A stretch of DNA of 64,000 bases from Dromaius novaehollandiae (GCF_036370855.1 NW_026991398.1:62001-126000), one strand, 5' to 3'; positions 31,880 through 44,370 are shown, counted from the stretch's first letter. Made by a program: numbers and translations. Notes: generated from the sequence alone by a model not told the origin.

Positions 31880-34800
31880 CAGATCCTGGCAAGAGCTTCA
31901 CAAACTCAAGGCCTGAACCTCAGCGCACAGAAGGCAGCAGGCTGCCAGCATCCCTGGCTCTGGCCACCAGGGCAGCCTGGGCCCTGCGAGCCAAGTCACC
32001 TCCTCACCTCCAAGGGCTCCCCAGCTCCCCAGCCTGGTGGCACTCCCCACGCACAGCACTGCTCTCTCCAGACACCTCTTCCCGTTCTGAACACCAAGAC
32101 ACTGGAGCCACCACCTACCCCCACCACAGGGCACCCCACCACTGTGACACCCTGCACCCCCACCCCTCGCCTCATGGAGGGTGGCCAGCCAACACGTGCC
32201 ACTGCAGCAGGGACACACAGGGCACAGCACCACACATGGCAGCAGACAGGGCACCCCCAGGGCCCCAAAACACACACACACACACACGGAAACGTTGCAG
32301 CCTGCTGCCCTGGCGGCCAGCTCTGCCCCTCCCCTCCCCTCCCCTCCTCCCCCCTGTGGAGGGGCGCCATGTTGTGGGCGGCAGCGCGGGGCGCAGTGGG
32401 GCCTGGGGGCAGCCCGGTGCCATGTGCCCTGGCAGTGCGGGGTCCCGGGGCCCAGCTGCTGCCCTGCAGGGTCTGGGCTCTGCCGCAGGGGCCCCACGGG
32501 GCTCCTGGCTGCCCTGCACCTGGGGGCCATGCCGGGCGCAGGGGAGCAGCCCCAGGGCTGGTGCTGGTGCTGGCCCTGGTGCCGGTGCGGGGGCCCTGGG
32601 CATGGCCACTGCAGGCCACCCCAGCCTCTGGGATGCAGCACCCCTTTCCTCTCAGAGCCAGATCCCAAACGGGGACCCAGTCCCAGGGAAACCTGGCCAT
32701 GGATTGCCCCCACCCCCACAGGATCCTGGGGGCTTAGGGCCAAGCCCCAGCACCCAGGAGTCCTGGCTGCCACATTGTGCCCCCAGCCAGTCAGGACTCT
32801 ACAACAAGGCTGTCTTGGCAGCCCCCACCCTGTCCAGCCACCCAAACAGCCCAGGATCCACAGCCCTTTTTACAGTTAACAGTCTCTGTGCAACCCCTCA
32901 GGAAGGAGCATCCAAAGCCCTTACCCTCAGTGGAGAGCTTCAGGAGCGCTGGGAACAAGGAACTGTGGTCTGGGCTGATGGTGGTGGTCCATCAGTCCTC
33001 CAGCTTGCTTGTCCTCTTGCCCTTGGCTCGCCTCTCCAGATGAGGAGGAAGGATGCTCTTCCCATCTCATTACACAAAACTCCTCTCTGATGTGCCCTTG
33101 CTCCTCTGCCTGTTGGTGAGGGGCCCCAGTGTGGCTCCCATCCCCTCTCCTTGCCACGGAGTGGGTCAAAAGGGCAGTGGCAGGCAGCACATGAGAGGTG
33201 CCCAGCAGTGACCAGGCCTTGCAGGGAAGTGAGGGTACCCCTGTGGCACTGGGGAGACCTCTGTATGAGGTGGCACATCCCACTGTGACCTCAGCTTATG
33301 TCATCGGGGACTCAGTAGGTCACTGCCATGGAGATGGCACAGCCAGGGAGAGAGCAGAGATTTCCCCTCACATCCTGGAAAACAGTCACTTCCCTTCACC
33401 CCAGTTATTTTCCAGACCTTGTTGATAAATCCTTCAGGAATGTCTCCAGATGGTGGCAAAGACTGTGAAATATCTAAATTGGGGCACTAGAGAAGTCACT
33501 TCTGCACCCCTGCACTGACATGTCTGCCCTGGGCACACCTGTGCAGGAAGCTTCAGGGCTGATTTAAGCTTTGGCGTTTTTCAAAGCCAGGATCAAACTC
33601 ATGTGAGATCAAACAGCACAAAGCATGGCCACGGGCTGAGATGCTTTGGTGAGCTTCAAAACTGGTTCTTGCTGTGGGTTGCTCTTCTTGTAGAAGCAGG
33701 ATGTAGGACATTGTGGGAGAGGACAGAGCCTTCCTCATTTAGGCACCAAAGCAGACTTTTGTTTTCAAAACGCCTCGGCAAGCTTTCTCTGTCTGTGGTG
33801 CTCCAGATGAAAATAATATGCCAGAGAAGAGCAAATGTGCCCTTAACACCCATCATCTGGAGAGCCAGGCCAGGGAGCAAATCTGGGGAAGTTTTCCCAT
33901 TTCCCTGTGCATTTTGCCCAGCCTTCCTTCTGGCTGAACCTAACCTGAGCCTAGGGAAAGCCACTTCTCCTGCCTGGGCCTCAGCTGGGCCTTGGGCTTT
34001 TCAGTGTCTCCTCGAAGGAGTGCTTTTGCCTGGGGGTCGCTAAAGCCTCTGGCACCCTAGCAATACCCAGCTGCCACCCAAGCACCTGGATCCCTGGATC
34101 TCCCACAGTTTTGACCCTGGGCATCTCAGGACATGCCCACACACCACAGTGCTGCTGCCCAAGCTCCGGTGCAGAGCCTGGAAGGCAGTGCAATGCCTCA
34201 GGACCTGCATTGGGCTCATTCAGAAGTTTGTGAGGTGACCAGCTCCCAGCTCTGCAGCTGCTGAAGCTTGAGAACGTCCCTACAACCAGCCTTCCTGCTC
34301 TTCCTAGTCTTTGCACAGTCCTGAGTGACTCTTGCAGAAGGGAGACTCCATCCCCCTTGAATGCTGTCAGAGATGTTGCTTTCCAAGTCCCTGCAAAAGG
34401 AAGGACTCGTTTACTTCTTTGGGTTGCTTATCCAGGGTGGCACGCCCTCTGTGACGCTCTGAGCCCAGCTGTGTACCCTGAGGTCTCTGCCCTTTCTCTG
34501 CCCTGTCTCCTGGGTGTCTACCCAAAGTCTTGCCAATTCACCAGAGGCCTGAGAAATGTTGCTGTAGAGAGCTCACTTGCTGAAGGCCTGACGGAGGCTT
34601 GTCTGGGATGTGGCCATGCTCCCAAACCCCCTCCTGCTCCTGGTCTGAGGACCAGGAAGGTCCCAGGATTGAGAGCAGTGGGTTTGGTGTGGGTGGGATG
34701 GGTTTCCCTTGACATGCCTGAGTCCTGCATGGGTTGCTCTTAACGCCCAGGAAAATCCCTCTTCCCTAGGGACTTGCATAGGGTTCTTTGTAGACTTTTG

Positions 34801-35210
34801 TACAGAAACACAACCTGGTCCAAGATGCCCAAGAGCAGCAGAGCCCCCAGCACGGTGCAGGACCCCCAGGAGCTGTATGGCTCTCCTCTTTTTCCACGTG
34901 TCCTGATTACATTAACAGTTTCTAACATCCCTTTACAGCACCCTATCTGGGCACTGTAACACTGTAACTCCTTCCATTACTCTTTGTTCATTCCCATACT
35001 GTGCTGCTGATTTGCACTGTGGGGAGTTTAAAGCTTGTTCCTCTGGGCAAGTCCTTCATTCTGTTTCTCTCTAGCATTTCCTATCTATCCAAAACATTTC
35101 TACTCAGGCTATCCCTTGTGGAAAGGGGACCTCATTGGAGGCAGCTTGGACTTAGCATACAGTTGAGGAGTGTAATTAATTTTACAAAACTATAGCATGC
35201 CCTTTTTTTT
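31880..35210 (-). repeat. Right palindrome arm, promoter-proximal and distal part
   Basis: 32,290-35,210 is the reverse complement of about 1-2,950, and 31,880-32,270 of about 3,735-4,080. The CpG-rich promoter core (left 2,945-3,735) is missing. Long open frames here (31,699-33,090 on + and the mirrored one at 2,135-3,244 on -) share sequence because the DNA is duplicated, not because a protein is conserved. They are low-complexity and overlap equally long frames on the other strand. Confidence 0.8.
32270..32287. repeat. (CA)n microsatellite at the lost X-box
   Basis: Nine CA units lie exactly where the left arm has its X-box-like palindrome and the start of the region missing from this arm. 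The flanking sequence GGAAACGTTGCAGCC is the mutated remainder of the left-arm GGCTGCAATGTTGCC, read in reverse. Confidence 0.85.
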
Positions 35211-35249
35211 TCCTTCTGGCTTGCAATTAAGAAAAATTCTTCTGTGTCT

Positions 35250-37364
35250 ATTTGCAGCTCGTTCTCTAAGGAAAGCAGGTGGGAAGTGGGCCATATGAGC
35301 TGTAACATTCAGTTGCAGACTTCAGTGGAGAAAGATTTGACTTTAACAAGAGTGATGCAAGTCCCAGGTGGCTGATGAGGGAAATGGCAGGGTTGGGGAG
35401 ATGGGGAGGAAGAGTGTCCATGCAGTGTCTGACGTCTGGGACACTGCTTTTCCTGTATATCCACACTTCCTTAGGAGACACTCTGGATCTATATCATTTG
35501 GAGAATGTTGCTGTCACTTATTGTGAAAGCTGGATAAGAATACTAATCCTAATAACCTTTAAGAAATACCTTTATATGATATTCTAACTGAAGTCACCAT
35601 CTTTCAGCTACTCTGCTGAAACCACTCCAATTAGCCATACATTAGTTGAAGAAAATTACAGGGAGAGACGTGGTTCATCATGGCTTTTTGCATTGTAATG
35701 AGCCCCATGGTGTATTTGGTGCTGAGTCCATGAACCTCAGCTATTGCGAGGAGATTGAGCAAAATGTTCAAGTCAAGTCAGAAGAAAATCCTAAACTTTT
35801 GTAAAGTGTTAATAGATCCCACTGAGGGCCATTACCAGCAAAGACTCACTGGGGGCTGATTAGAGCAGTAAATTGTAGTCACTGGTTACAGGTAGGCAAA
35901 GGAAACGTGCAGGTGGCTCTGATGCAAAGTGAAGCCTTCATTTGTTCTATAGAGCAAAACAGCCAACCATGGACACTGAGAGCCTGGGAAGGGAGATGCT
36001 TTCCCTCATGCCTTGCCCAGGGCTCCTCCTGGGGGCAGTGTGCGGGTGGGGGTGTGCAGTGCTGAGTGCAGGACAATGACAGGACATCTCCTGGGTCCCT
36101 GGGGGGACAAGAGGACAACGAGGCCCCAGTGTCTCCTGGTAGGCCCTGGTGGCAGAGACAACAGCCATAGGACAAAGACTTCAGTTCTGTCAGGGCCCTT
36201 CAGCCTTTGCAGCACCCTCGGCCATCTCCACCACAGGCCGACCTACACTGTCCCACTCCTGCTCCTGTGTCCCTGCAGACTGTAGACACCCAGCCTGCTT
36301 CCCCACCTGGCTCTCACCCTGGGTTCTCTCTCCCTTCATTGATGTCTCTCATCCTCACTGGCTGTTCCCTGGAACACAAAGCCATGGGCTGATCACAGAC
36401 TCCCTCTGGGTGACCTGTTGCACCACAGCACTGCCCTTCAGGTAATTTATTTTTATGCTACTGGCCAGTCTGAACTTCCCAAGCTGCAGGTCTGAGGTTG
36501 TTTCCCCTTCCCATGCTTCTTCCCACTGCCAAGAAAAGTTCCGGGGAGCCTGGGAATCGGACACATCAGTGCTGAGTTGAGGGGGACAATAACTGCTGTT
36601 GTCTGGGAAGCCATGCTGCTCCTAATGCAGCCCTGTTGATGTCTGGCCTTATTCACAGTGAGCATGCACCACTGGCTCCTATGGCATCCCTTGCAATACC
36701 CAGGCCTTCTCCTCAGGCCATTCCTCAGCTGCTCACATCCCAAACTGCCCAGATACATGGGGTTATTCTTCCCCATGTGCAGGACTTGCCCCTTCTCTTT
36801 GTAAAACATCCTGAAGTTTCTGTTAGCTGAATTCCCAAGTTTCTCAAGGTGCCCCAGACTAAAGCTCAGTGCAGCAGCTGTTAACGTCTGAGTGCAGATG
36901 GCTCAGCTTGAGTTGTGATGCCCCTAAGAAGACAATAGCAGAAGGAACTGCAGGACACTTCAAGTACTAGAAGGAAGTACTGGTTTAATGGAATTGCTGA
37001 TCTAGGTAGGAATTACCACGGCAACCATCCCAGGAATGCCTAGTGAGGGTACAAAGCAAGCACAATCAGGGTCTGTGGGGAGAGGGTAAAGAGAGGTGGG
37101 CAGTTTGTACGGGAGGTTTTGAGGCTGGTAAGAGGGTAGAACTTGGAAGGAGTAAAGCACACACAAACACAATAAAAGGTGAAGCAAAGGAGTGATCAGG
37201 GCTGTTCTGGGGTACCTGTGAAGCAGCTCTGCCTCTGCACATCTCTGACTGGAGCAGGACAAGAAAGTCAGTTGATCTGGTCATGCTTGTGTCTGACTTA
37301 CTTCCATGGTCAATGAGAACTGGGTGCTTCCCCTAACACTGACAAGAATTGACCCAGAGGGGAA
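35250..37364 (+). repeat. Duplicated intergenic segment (Q), copy 1
   Basis: 35,360-37,140 matches 45,640-47,270 in the same orientation, and its start matches 15,440-15,850. A CR1 remnant is shared at 36,660-36,890. No gene or RNA is recognised; open frames are short and not conserved between copies. Confidence 0.75.
36660..36890 (-). mobile_element. CR1 LINE fragment
   Basis: The + strand contains the antisense of the CR1 segment with CATGTGCAGGACTTGCCCCT, typical of the region encoding the middle of ORF2. It is mirrored in the second Q copy at 46,840-47,010. Confidence 0.6.
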
Positions 37365-38650
37365 GGAATCATGGAGTCTTTCAGGCTGGGCAGGACCTCA
37401 GGAGGCCTCCAGCCCAACCTTGTGCTCACTGCAGGGTCGGCTTTGGGGTCAGGCCAGCTTGCTGAGGCCTTGATCCAGTGTTGAGAACCTCCAGGGATGA
37501 AGATGACACAGCTGGTCTGGACAACATGTTCCAATGCTTGACCATCCTCTCAGTGGAAAAGCTTGTCCTTCTCTCCAGCCTGTTCCTCTCTGGTTTCAAC
37601 CTATGGCTGTTGTCTCTCATCCTTCTGCCATGCACCATTATGGAGAGCCTGTCTTTGTCTTCCTGAGGACCTCCTTGTACAGGGAGGGCCCTTTCTCGGG
37701 GCGGGGGGAGGGGCAAAAATTGGATGCAGTGTTGTACATGTGGCCTAACAAGTGCCTGGAACAAGGGGCTAAGCACTTCCCTTGACTTCTTGGCCAGGCT
37801 CCTATTCATACAGCCCAGGATGCTGTTGGCCTTCTTTGCTGCCCAGGCACACTGCTGTCTCATATTTTGCCTTCTGTCTGCCAAAATATTTGTGTCCATC
37901 TCAGCAGAGCTGCTGCATGGCCACTCAGTCCCCAGCCTGTCTCTCTGCAGGGTGTTGGTCTGTCCCAGGTGCCAGAACGTGGCATTTATCCTTGCTGAAT
38001 GTCATGAGACTCCTGACAGCCCTTTCCTCCTGCCTGTCTAGGTTCCTCTCAAGCATAAGATTAATCTTCATGCAGTTTGAGGTCATCTACAAACAGGATG
38101 AAAGTTGCCCTCTCCAGGTCATTCATAAAGGAGATAAGTAGGACAGGCCCCAATAGAGACCCTGTGCTCTCAGGAGCAGGAGCACCACTACCTCATGGCC
38201 CTGGCAGGCAAAGCTGACACTGATTATCTTTGACTCTGACTCTGGTCAGTTCTTCCTTCTTTGCAGGTTCCAGGTCCAGGAAAGTGTCACCCTTGTTGAC
38301 CTATCTGCCTTAGCTGTGCAAGGAAGTTTTCCTCCACATCCTCCAGAATCCTCTTGTACTCTTTCTACCCTGCTGCATTGCCCTCCCACGGAATGCCAGG
38401 GATATTGAAGTCTCCCCATAGGAACCAGGGTCTGTGATCCACAGACTGCCTCAGGTTGCTTAAGGTTGCTTTTGTAGTTCTGCAACAGCTTGTGCATCTC
38501 CCCCTCCTCTTGTTTTGTGGCCCAGGCTTTGTGCATTTGTGTATATTTGGGCTGCAGAACCTCAGCTGTGGCACCAGGGCTGAGCACAGCGTTGTTGCTG
38601 TGAAACCTGTTCCCCAGAGCCAAGGACACCATGTATGCAAAGGCCAAAGT
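37365..38650 (-). mobile_element. CR1 LINE, internally deleted
   Basis: On the minus strand, 38,650-38,380 shows the endonuclease end (DHRPWFLWGDFNIPGIPW). 38,150-38,050 shows a reverse transcriptase piece. 37,900-37,430 shows the C-terminal part (MRQQCAWAAKKANSILGCMN, then REVLSPLFQALVRPHVQHC). The CR1 3' end follows to 37,365. Frames are broken and most of the RT is missing. It lies next to the OR pseudogene at the same place as the CR1 pieces of the other units, but preserves more of the element. Confidence 0.85.
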
Positions 38651-38659
38651 TCAGCATAG

Positions 38660-38960
38660 AGACCTGCTGACGTAGATAGCAGATGGCAATGTAATGATGA
38701 TATGAGGCACTGACTAAGAGAGCAAACCCTGCAGTACCCAAGGCCAGAGAGAAACAGAGCTGGGCCATGCAGCCATGGCAGGAGAGGTGTTTGGTGCCTG
38801 AGCTGAGTCTGTAGCACCTTGGGGCCTGTGACGGAGGTGACTGGATGTCTAGGAAGGACAAGGTGCTGCTGAGAAAGTGCCTGGGCCTGAACAGCCTGCA
38901 ATCCAGCCATGCTGCAGCTGCATCATTAGCACAGTCCTTGTTCCTATCATTGGGAACGAG
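38660..38960 (-). pseudogene. OR pseudogene fragment of a non-14 family, copy 2
   Basis: This is the inverted counterpart of 21,408-21,690. In mixed frames it shows LFRPRHFLS, TLSFLDIQS, VTGPKVLQTQLR, SCHGCMAQLCFSLALGTAG and SYHHYIAICYL in place of the usual AYDRYVAICxP. Frameshifts and lack of helices 4-7 make it a relic. TLSFLDI and YIAICY are closer to a functional OR than in the other two copies. Confidence 0.65.
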
Positions 38961-41900
38961 AAAAGGCTTCGGGAGAGGAAAAGGAGCAGGGTATGACAGT
39001 CTAGGCATATGCGTGCAGACTTGGTGTGATGTGCCGTCCTGCTGGACACCCCATGCATTTGACAGCCCTCAAGGCCTCTTGTCATTGCATTAAATCAAGT
39101 GCCTGCCCTGAATTACATGAGCTATTTGCAATGTGGAGATCTGCATATATTTCGGCTTCAGTGAGGGGAGCTCTTGCAGTAGTAGACATCAAGTGTCATT
39201 TCAGATGGCCAAGACGATTCTCCACCTGGCCCCTGGCTGATGCTCCAGAAGGATGCGGGTCTCCTACTTGCTCCATCAGAGCAAGGAACACTGGCACACA
39301 TGTTGGACCACCTCTGGCACCTCAAATGTCCAAAAGTGTGTGTAAACAACTGGCGCCCACCCTTCATGTCCACTGATCACAGTGGGAGCTTGGGCAAGGA
39401 GACTGCCTGCAGACACCCATTTTATGCATCCCAAAATTTGGGCAGGGGGAATCCCACCTCCTCTGCATTTGTGCAGTGCACGGGAGGCTGAATGCCAGTC
39501 CATCCCAAGGGGCTTCTCAATGGGCATTAGATGTATTGATTTCTTCCTCTAAATCACTCCCTGAAGCACAAGTCAATGAACTGGCTTCTTGTCTTTTGCA
39601 GGTGTCCTGTCTACTTATGAGATGGGAGCAGGGCCTTCCAGAGTGAGACATTTCCACCTCTCTCAGATAATCATCCTCTGGTGAGAGCAACTGCAATCCT
39701 GAAATCAGTCTCTCTTCGCTGTTTAGGGAGGGACCATCTATGACTATTTTCATCTACTTCAGTGGACATTTCCCTTGGGTGACCCTGCTGCCTTTCAGGA
39801 ACCATCAGCCCTGGAGCCCCAGGAAAATCTCGAGGATGCACAGGGCACAGAGAAAGTCACATCTTCAGCTGGGCCTCTGCTCCTGAGCTGGGCCTGGCTC
39901 CTGGGACTGCAGGAGCCCATGGCAACCTGGCAGGTGCTGCAGAGAGACAGCTCTGTCCTGACGCAGCTCCTCTTAAAGGAGCAGCAAGACTCAGGACACT
40001 GCCTGCAGGTGCCACGATGAGATGAGCGACTCAAAAGTTAAAGACAGTCAGGAACAGGAGGATGGCTGAGAGCTCACTGCAGGTAGAAATCTTCACCGCC
40101 CTTGACACAGTAAGTCTCTGGCTGCAGGGCAACGCTGCTGTGGTTCCCGGAGGGTTCTTCCGAAGCTGGCAGCTTCCACAGCTGATAGGAGCTGTGGTGC
40201 TTTAGAGGAGGGATTCCCAGCCACACCATCAGAGGGACAGGGCATCATGGGCACCTTTTTGCAGAGGCGGTGCAGGGTTGTGAAGCCAGGGAGTGCACCC
40301 AGGTCTGCATGGGCTGTAATTCAGAGCAGTGTCTCTGCACCCAAGGGTGCTGTGTGCCGACTCTGTCTCCTGTGAGGGTCAGCACTCAGGCTGCCCAGGA
40401 AACTTCCCACAGTGCTGCGGGGAGAAGCTCTGGGTGGAAGGAGCGACCCCCAGCAGGGCAGGTTCATTCTCCTGTTGAGAGGGTGCTGTGTGGGTCAGGG
40501 CTGCCCACAGCTCCAGCTCACCCACAGTGTTTTTCTGAGGGGCTTTTTCAAGGGGGCCGTCAAGGCAAGGGTTGCCTTAAAGATCAGGATCTTTCCTGAA
40601 TCTGTGCTTTCATTTTCCTACTGTTTGCAGAGCACTGGCAGGGAAAAGACATGGGGTAGAGAAACAGCTCCCGGGAGCAAAAGCTCCAGGTAGTGGGGCA
40701 ACCAGAGAATGAGGGGAAACTGAAAACAGAAATTCTGTGGGAGGGGGAATTTGGGAAATTCTCAGTCACTCCCCACAATGTAGACATTTTCCTCTAACTA
40801 AGCCCCCTGTGTCTCCTCTCCCCCCCAGCAGAGTCTCTGCCCTCAAGGCCAGGGGTCCAGGCCATGAGCCCCTTCCTGAGCAGCCCGATCTCCAGCAGAG
40901 GAAAGGGGCATCTCTCCTGCAATATGCCCATTTTCCACAGCATGACAAAGGGCTGAGAGTGACTGTCTGGCAGTTTCGCTGTCTGGGAGGTGGTGTGCAC
41001 AGTTGGGTACGGTGACGGCTTTCCTGCATGCCTGTCTGTCTCTCCCTCTTTGCTTTCCCTTGGTAGGAGGCTCACAGTATTACTTCTTGTTTCTTCACCT
41101 CTCTGCTGCTCTGGTTCTTGCTCTTGTGCTCTCTGCGGTTAAGGAGGGGGGTTCAGCTGCAGTTAAGGCATTTACCCTGTAGGTCCTGCATGGAGTTGTC
41201 TTCATGGCAGTGACATGTCCAAGTCCCCTTCCAGTCTCCCTTCTAGGCAATGCATTTCATCTGGTTGGGGAATGAGCTGACTCTCCCTTAAGGAGACCCC
41301 ATTTCTAGCACTCTTGACTGTCTTTGTGGGGTGTCCTGCCAGGCTGCAACCTGCCCTCCAGAAGACTGCAGCTCTCCCAGAGCGTATCTGTGATAGCTGA
41401 GAGTGCTTGTGCTGGTCGTGTGAGTCAGAGACCTCGTCACACGCTCTGAAGAGCTCTCCATAGCACTCTCTCCGAATGTGGGCTCAGATAAAATTTGGCA
41501 GTCTTCATTTTGAAACTGAACTCCTCTGCTCTCACCTCAGTCCACTTTCTTTCTCAGAGTAACTCGTGAGTGTGATTGTCCTTTAGCTGGGAGAGGTGCA
41601 AGCACAGAGCAGTGAGGAGCGAGACTCACGGACAGACCAGATGCCCTGACGCAGTCACAGTGAGCCCCTTTTTCTTCTTCAGATGCACAAGTGCTCATGT
41701 TGAGAGCAACTGACATGCCAGAGATTTCTACACCATCAAAGAATGCTCCCATGGTGTGATGGAGGCATCTAAAAACTAGAGAAATATATCATAAAACTAT
41801 CCACTTCATCCTATTTTCTGGAGAAAATGCATGTTAAAATGTTGAACAGCCTTTCCACAAAACAAGTGGATGTCATCTGCTGCAGGATGTGTGCATCAGA

Positions 41901-42516
41901 CCCAGTCACTTCCCCCTCCCACTGCAGTGTCTGGAGAAAGAGTGCAGATGGTAAACCAGTGTGAGGACAGGGTTCATCTCCTTGGGACAGAAACATCTAG
42001 GAAGGATCAAGTCAGTCCCTGCCTTCACTTCACGGTTTCTCTACCTGGCCAGAGTGGGAGCTGGTGTGACTGGATCAGTACAGACACCTCTGTTCAAGCA
42101 GGCAAGGTTGGGGGGGATGAATCCCTCACAATGATCTTCTCTTTTGGCTGCAGCTGGCATGAGTGCTCTATTCATCTCTCAAAAAGGTAAATAGAGAGTA
42201 TTCCCACTGGCTCACTGGACCAAATCCCCTTCACTCTGTTCATGGTGCCCATCCCCAGGTATCTCCACCGAATACACAGGACAGTTTGACATCTCCATTT
42301 ACAAGCCCTGGCAAAGCAGGAGTGGCTGCCCTGGAGCCCATGGGCAGAGGCCCCTCCTCTACAGGACACACTCAGTCAGCCCAAAGCAGAGGTCAGGAAA
42401 GGGAGCTGAGCGAAGGGAGAGGAGAGAGGCGATGCAGGGGGGACTTGGAGGAGTGGAATGGGTTTTGCTCAGAGAAGTCTGTCCTAACTTGTCAATGCCA
42501 TTTCTTCCTTTGACAG
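38961..42516 (+). other. Upstream region of OR gene 2
   Basis: Inverted match to 18,092-21,407. It ends in a strong acceptor (CCATTTCTTCCTTTGACAG, AG at 42,515-42,516). The promoter and 5' exon should lie here but cannot be placed. The part from about 41,100 to 42,150 is poorly matched by the other units. No other gene is recognised. Confidence 0.5.
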
Positions 42517-42531
42517 TGCCCCAGAGAGCAA

Positions 42532-43464
42532 ATGTCCAACAGCAGCTCTCTCAGCAAGTTCCTGCTCCTGGCATTTGCAGACACACGGGAGCTGCAGCTC
42601 TTGCACTTCTCGCTCTTCCTGGGCATCTACCTGGCTGCCCTCCTGGGCAACGGCCTCATCATCACAGCCGTAACCTGCGACCACCACCTCCACACCCCCA
42701 TGTACTTCTTCCTCCTCAACCTCTCCCTCCTCGACCTTGCCTCCATCTCTGTCACTGTTCCCAAATCCATGGCCAATTCCCTGTGGAACACCAGGGCCAT
42801 TTCCTACTCAGGATGTGTTACCCAGGTCTTTCTGCTTCTCTTCTTGTTCGTAGCAGAGTATTCTCTTCTCACTGTCATGGCCTATGACCGATTTGCTGCC
42901 ATCTGCAGACCCCTGTACTACGGGACCATCATGGGCAGCAGAGCTTGTGTCCAAATGGCAGCAGCTGCCTGGGCCAGTGGTTTTCTCAATGCTCTCCTGC
43001 ACACTGCGAACACATTTTCAATACCACTCTGCCAAGGCAACACCATGGACCAGTTCTTCTGTGAAGTTCCCCAGATCCTCAAGCTCTCCTGCACAGATGC
43101 CTACCTCAGGGAACTTGGTCTTCTTGTTGTTAGTCTTTGTTTAGCTTTTGGGTGTTTCATTTTCATTGTGCTGTCCTACGTGCAGATCTTCACTGCTGTG
43201 CTGAGGATCCCCTCTGAGCAGGGCCGGCACAAAGCCTTTTCCATGTGCCTCCCGCACCTGGCCGTGGTCTCCCTGTTCATCAGCACCTCATTTTTTGCCT
43301 ACCTGAAGCCCCCCTCCCTCTCCTCCCCAGCTGTGGATCTGGTGCTGGCTGTTCTGTACGCGGTGGTGCCTCCAGCAGTGAACCCCCTCATCTACAGCAT
43401 GAGGAACAAGGAGCTCAAGGATGCAGTGAAGAAACTCATTGAGGTGGTACTAGTTCAGCAGTAA
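42532..43464 (+). CDS. OR14-like: Olfactory receptor, family 14-like (OR gene 2)
   Basis: An intact 310-residue odorant receptor, very similar to the other two receptors but on the opposite strand. It has the NSS glycosylation site (3-5), GN in helix 1 (39-40), PMYFF (56-60), C95, loop-2 cysteines (167, 177, 187), KAFSMCLPHL (234-243) and PAVNPLIYSMRN (281-292). Two things differ. The helix-3 end reads MAYDRFAAIC instead of DRYVAIC, and the C-terminal tail diverges after RNKELKDA and ends nine residues earlier. DRY-to-DRF is a mild change at a G-protein contact, so the receptor may still work. The start is fixed by the strong acceptor 15 nt upstream and by the shared MSNSSSL. A poly(A) signal lies at 43,678-43,683. 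Confidence 0.96.
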   Translation: MSNSSSLSKFLLLAFADTRELQLLHFSLFLGIYLAALLGNGLIITAVTCDHHLHTPMYFFLLNLSLLDLASISVTVPKSMANSLWNTRAISYSGCVTQVFLLLFLFVAEYSLLTVMAYDRFAAICRPLYYGTIMGSRACVQMAAAAWASGFLNALLHTANTFSIPLCQGNTMDQFFCEVPQILKLSCTDAYLRELGLLVVSLCLAFGCFIFIVLSYVQIFTAVLRIPSEQGRHKAFSMCLPHLAVVSLFISTSFFAYLKPPSLSSPAVDLVLAVLYAVVPPAVNPLIYSMRNKELKDAVKKLIEVVLVQQ

Positions 43465-44370
43465 TGAGCTGCCCATCTCTCCTCACAAACAATTCCCAGT
43501 TTATCTCAAACAGCTCTTGTGCTTTGGGAGTTCTGTCTGTGATAGCCATGTTGGTGCACAAATGTTTGAATTCATCCTGCTTCTGCAGAGATGTAAACCC
43601 CATCTGTCTGACCCACAGGCCTTCTGTGAATCTGGCTATGACTGTGTCAGAGCTGGCCTCCCAAGTATCATCTCTGTAATAAAAGAAGATCTTCTTAGTA
43701 TTGTGCCTGAAGTTTGGGCTCTTCTTCCCAAGCGGGAGCCAAGAATGAGTTCAGGGAATTGCACCCAAAAAGGCCCTGTTGCTGTGCCTGTGATTTCCAT
43801 AGGCTAAGGGGGATGAGCTTTTTTGGGTGATGTGTGAGGGAATGAGGGCTGGATTCAACTGTCACTTGTGGGTGCCCAGTGCCCCTGGAGAGGGTGAGTG
43901 GTCAAGAGGTCTCTGCCAGGGACTGTCCCACGCATTAGAGGGCTGGTGAGAGATGCCCATCCTTCTGGAAAGGAATATGGAGCCACCTGGATGGAGAGCA
44001 CAGGGGATCTCCAGGGGCAGCATGTGCCTGGGATGGGCAGTGAGTGGAGACTCCCCAAACCAAGTGGAGTCACACAAAATAAAGGGCCAAACCAGGGAAT
44101 GCACCACATCAGGTCTCTGCAGTCTCAGGAGAGGGAGTGGGCTGGGTCTAAGGACACCCCTGAACCATTGGAAATGGCCTGTGATTGCTCCAAGCATCCT
44201 CCACAGCCACAGACCCTGGGGAGGGGCTTGTCAGGTGCAATGATGCTGGTCCAGATGGCTATGCCCTGACCAGCACGGCCAGTGAGGAGTCACCCAGGAC
44301 CACTGCACATCTGCTTGCCCTGCAGAGCAGCACTGCCAGCCCAGGGCCTTGCAGGGAGCACAGGACAGGG
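43465..44370 (+). other. 3' flank of OR gene 2, with poly(A) signal
   Basis: AATAAA at 43,678-43,683 is the likely cleavage signal. From about 43,880 to 44,370 the sequence matches 16,130-16,620 in reverse, confirming that this unit is an inverted copy. No further gene is seen. Confidence 0.6.

Noticed and set aside
31699-33090. Open frame of 463 codons on +, mirrored by 369 codons on - at 2,135-3,244
   Set aside because: Low-complexity Pro/Gly/Ala/Ser sequence from GC-rich DNA, with equally long frames on the opposite strand. The likeness between the two comes from the inverted DNA duplication, not from protein conservation.
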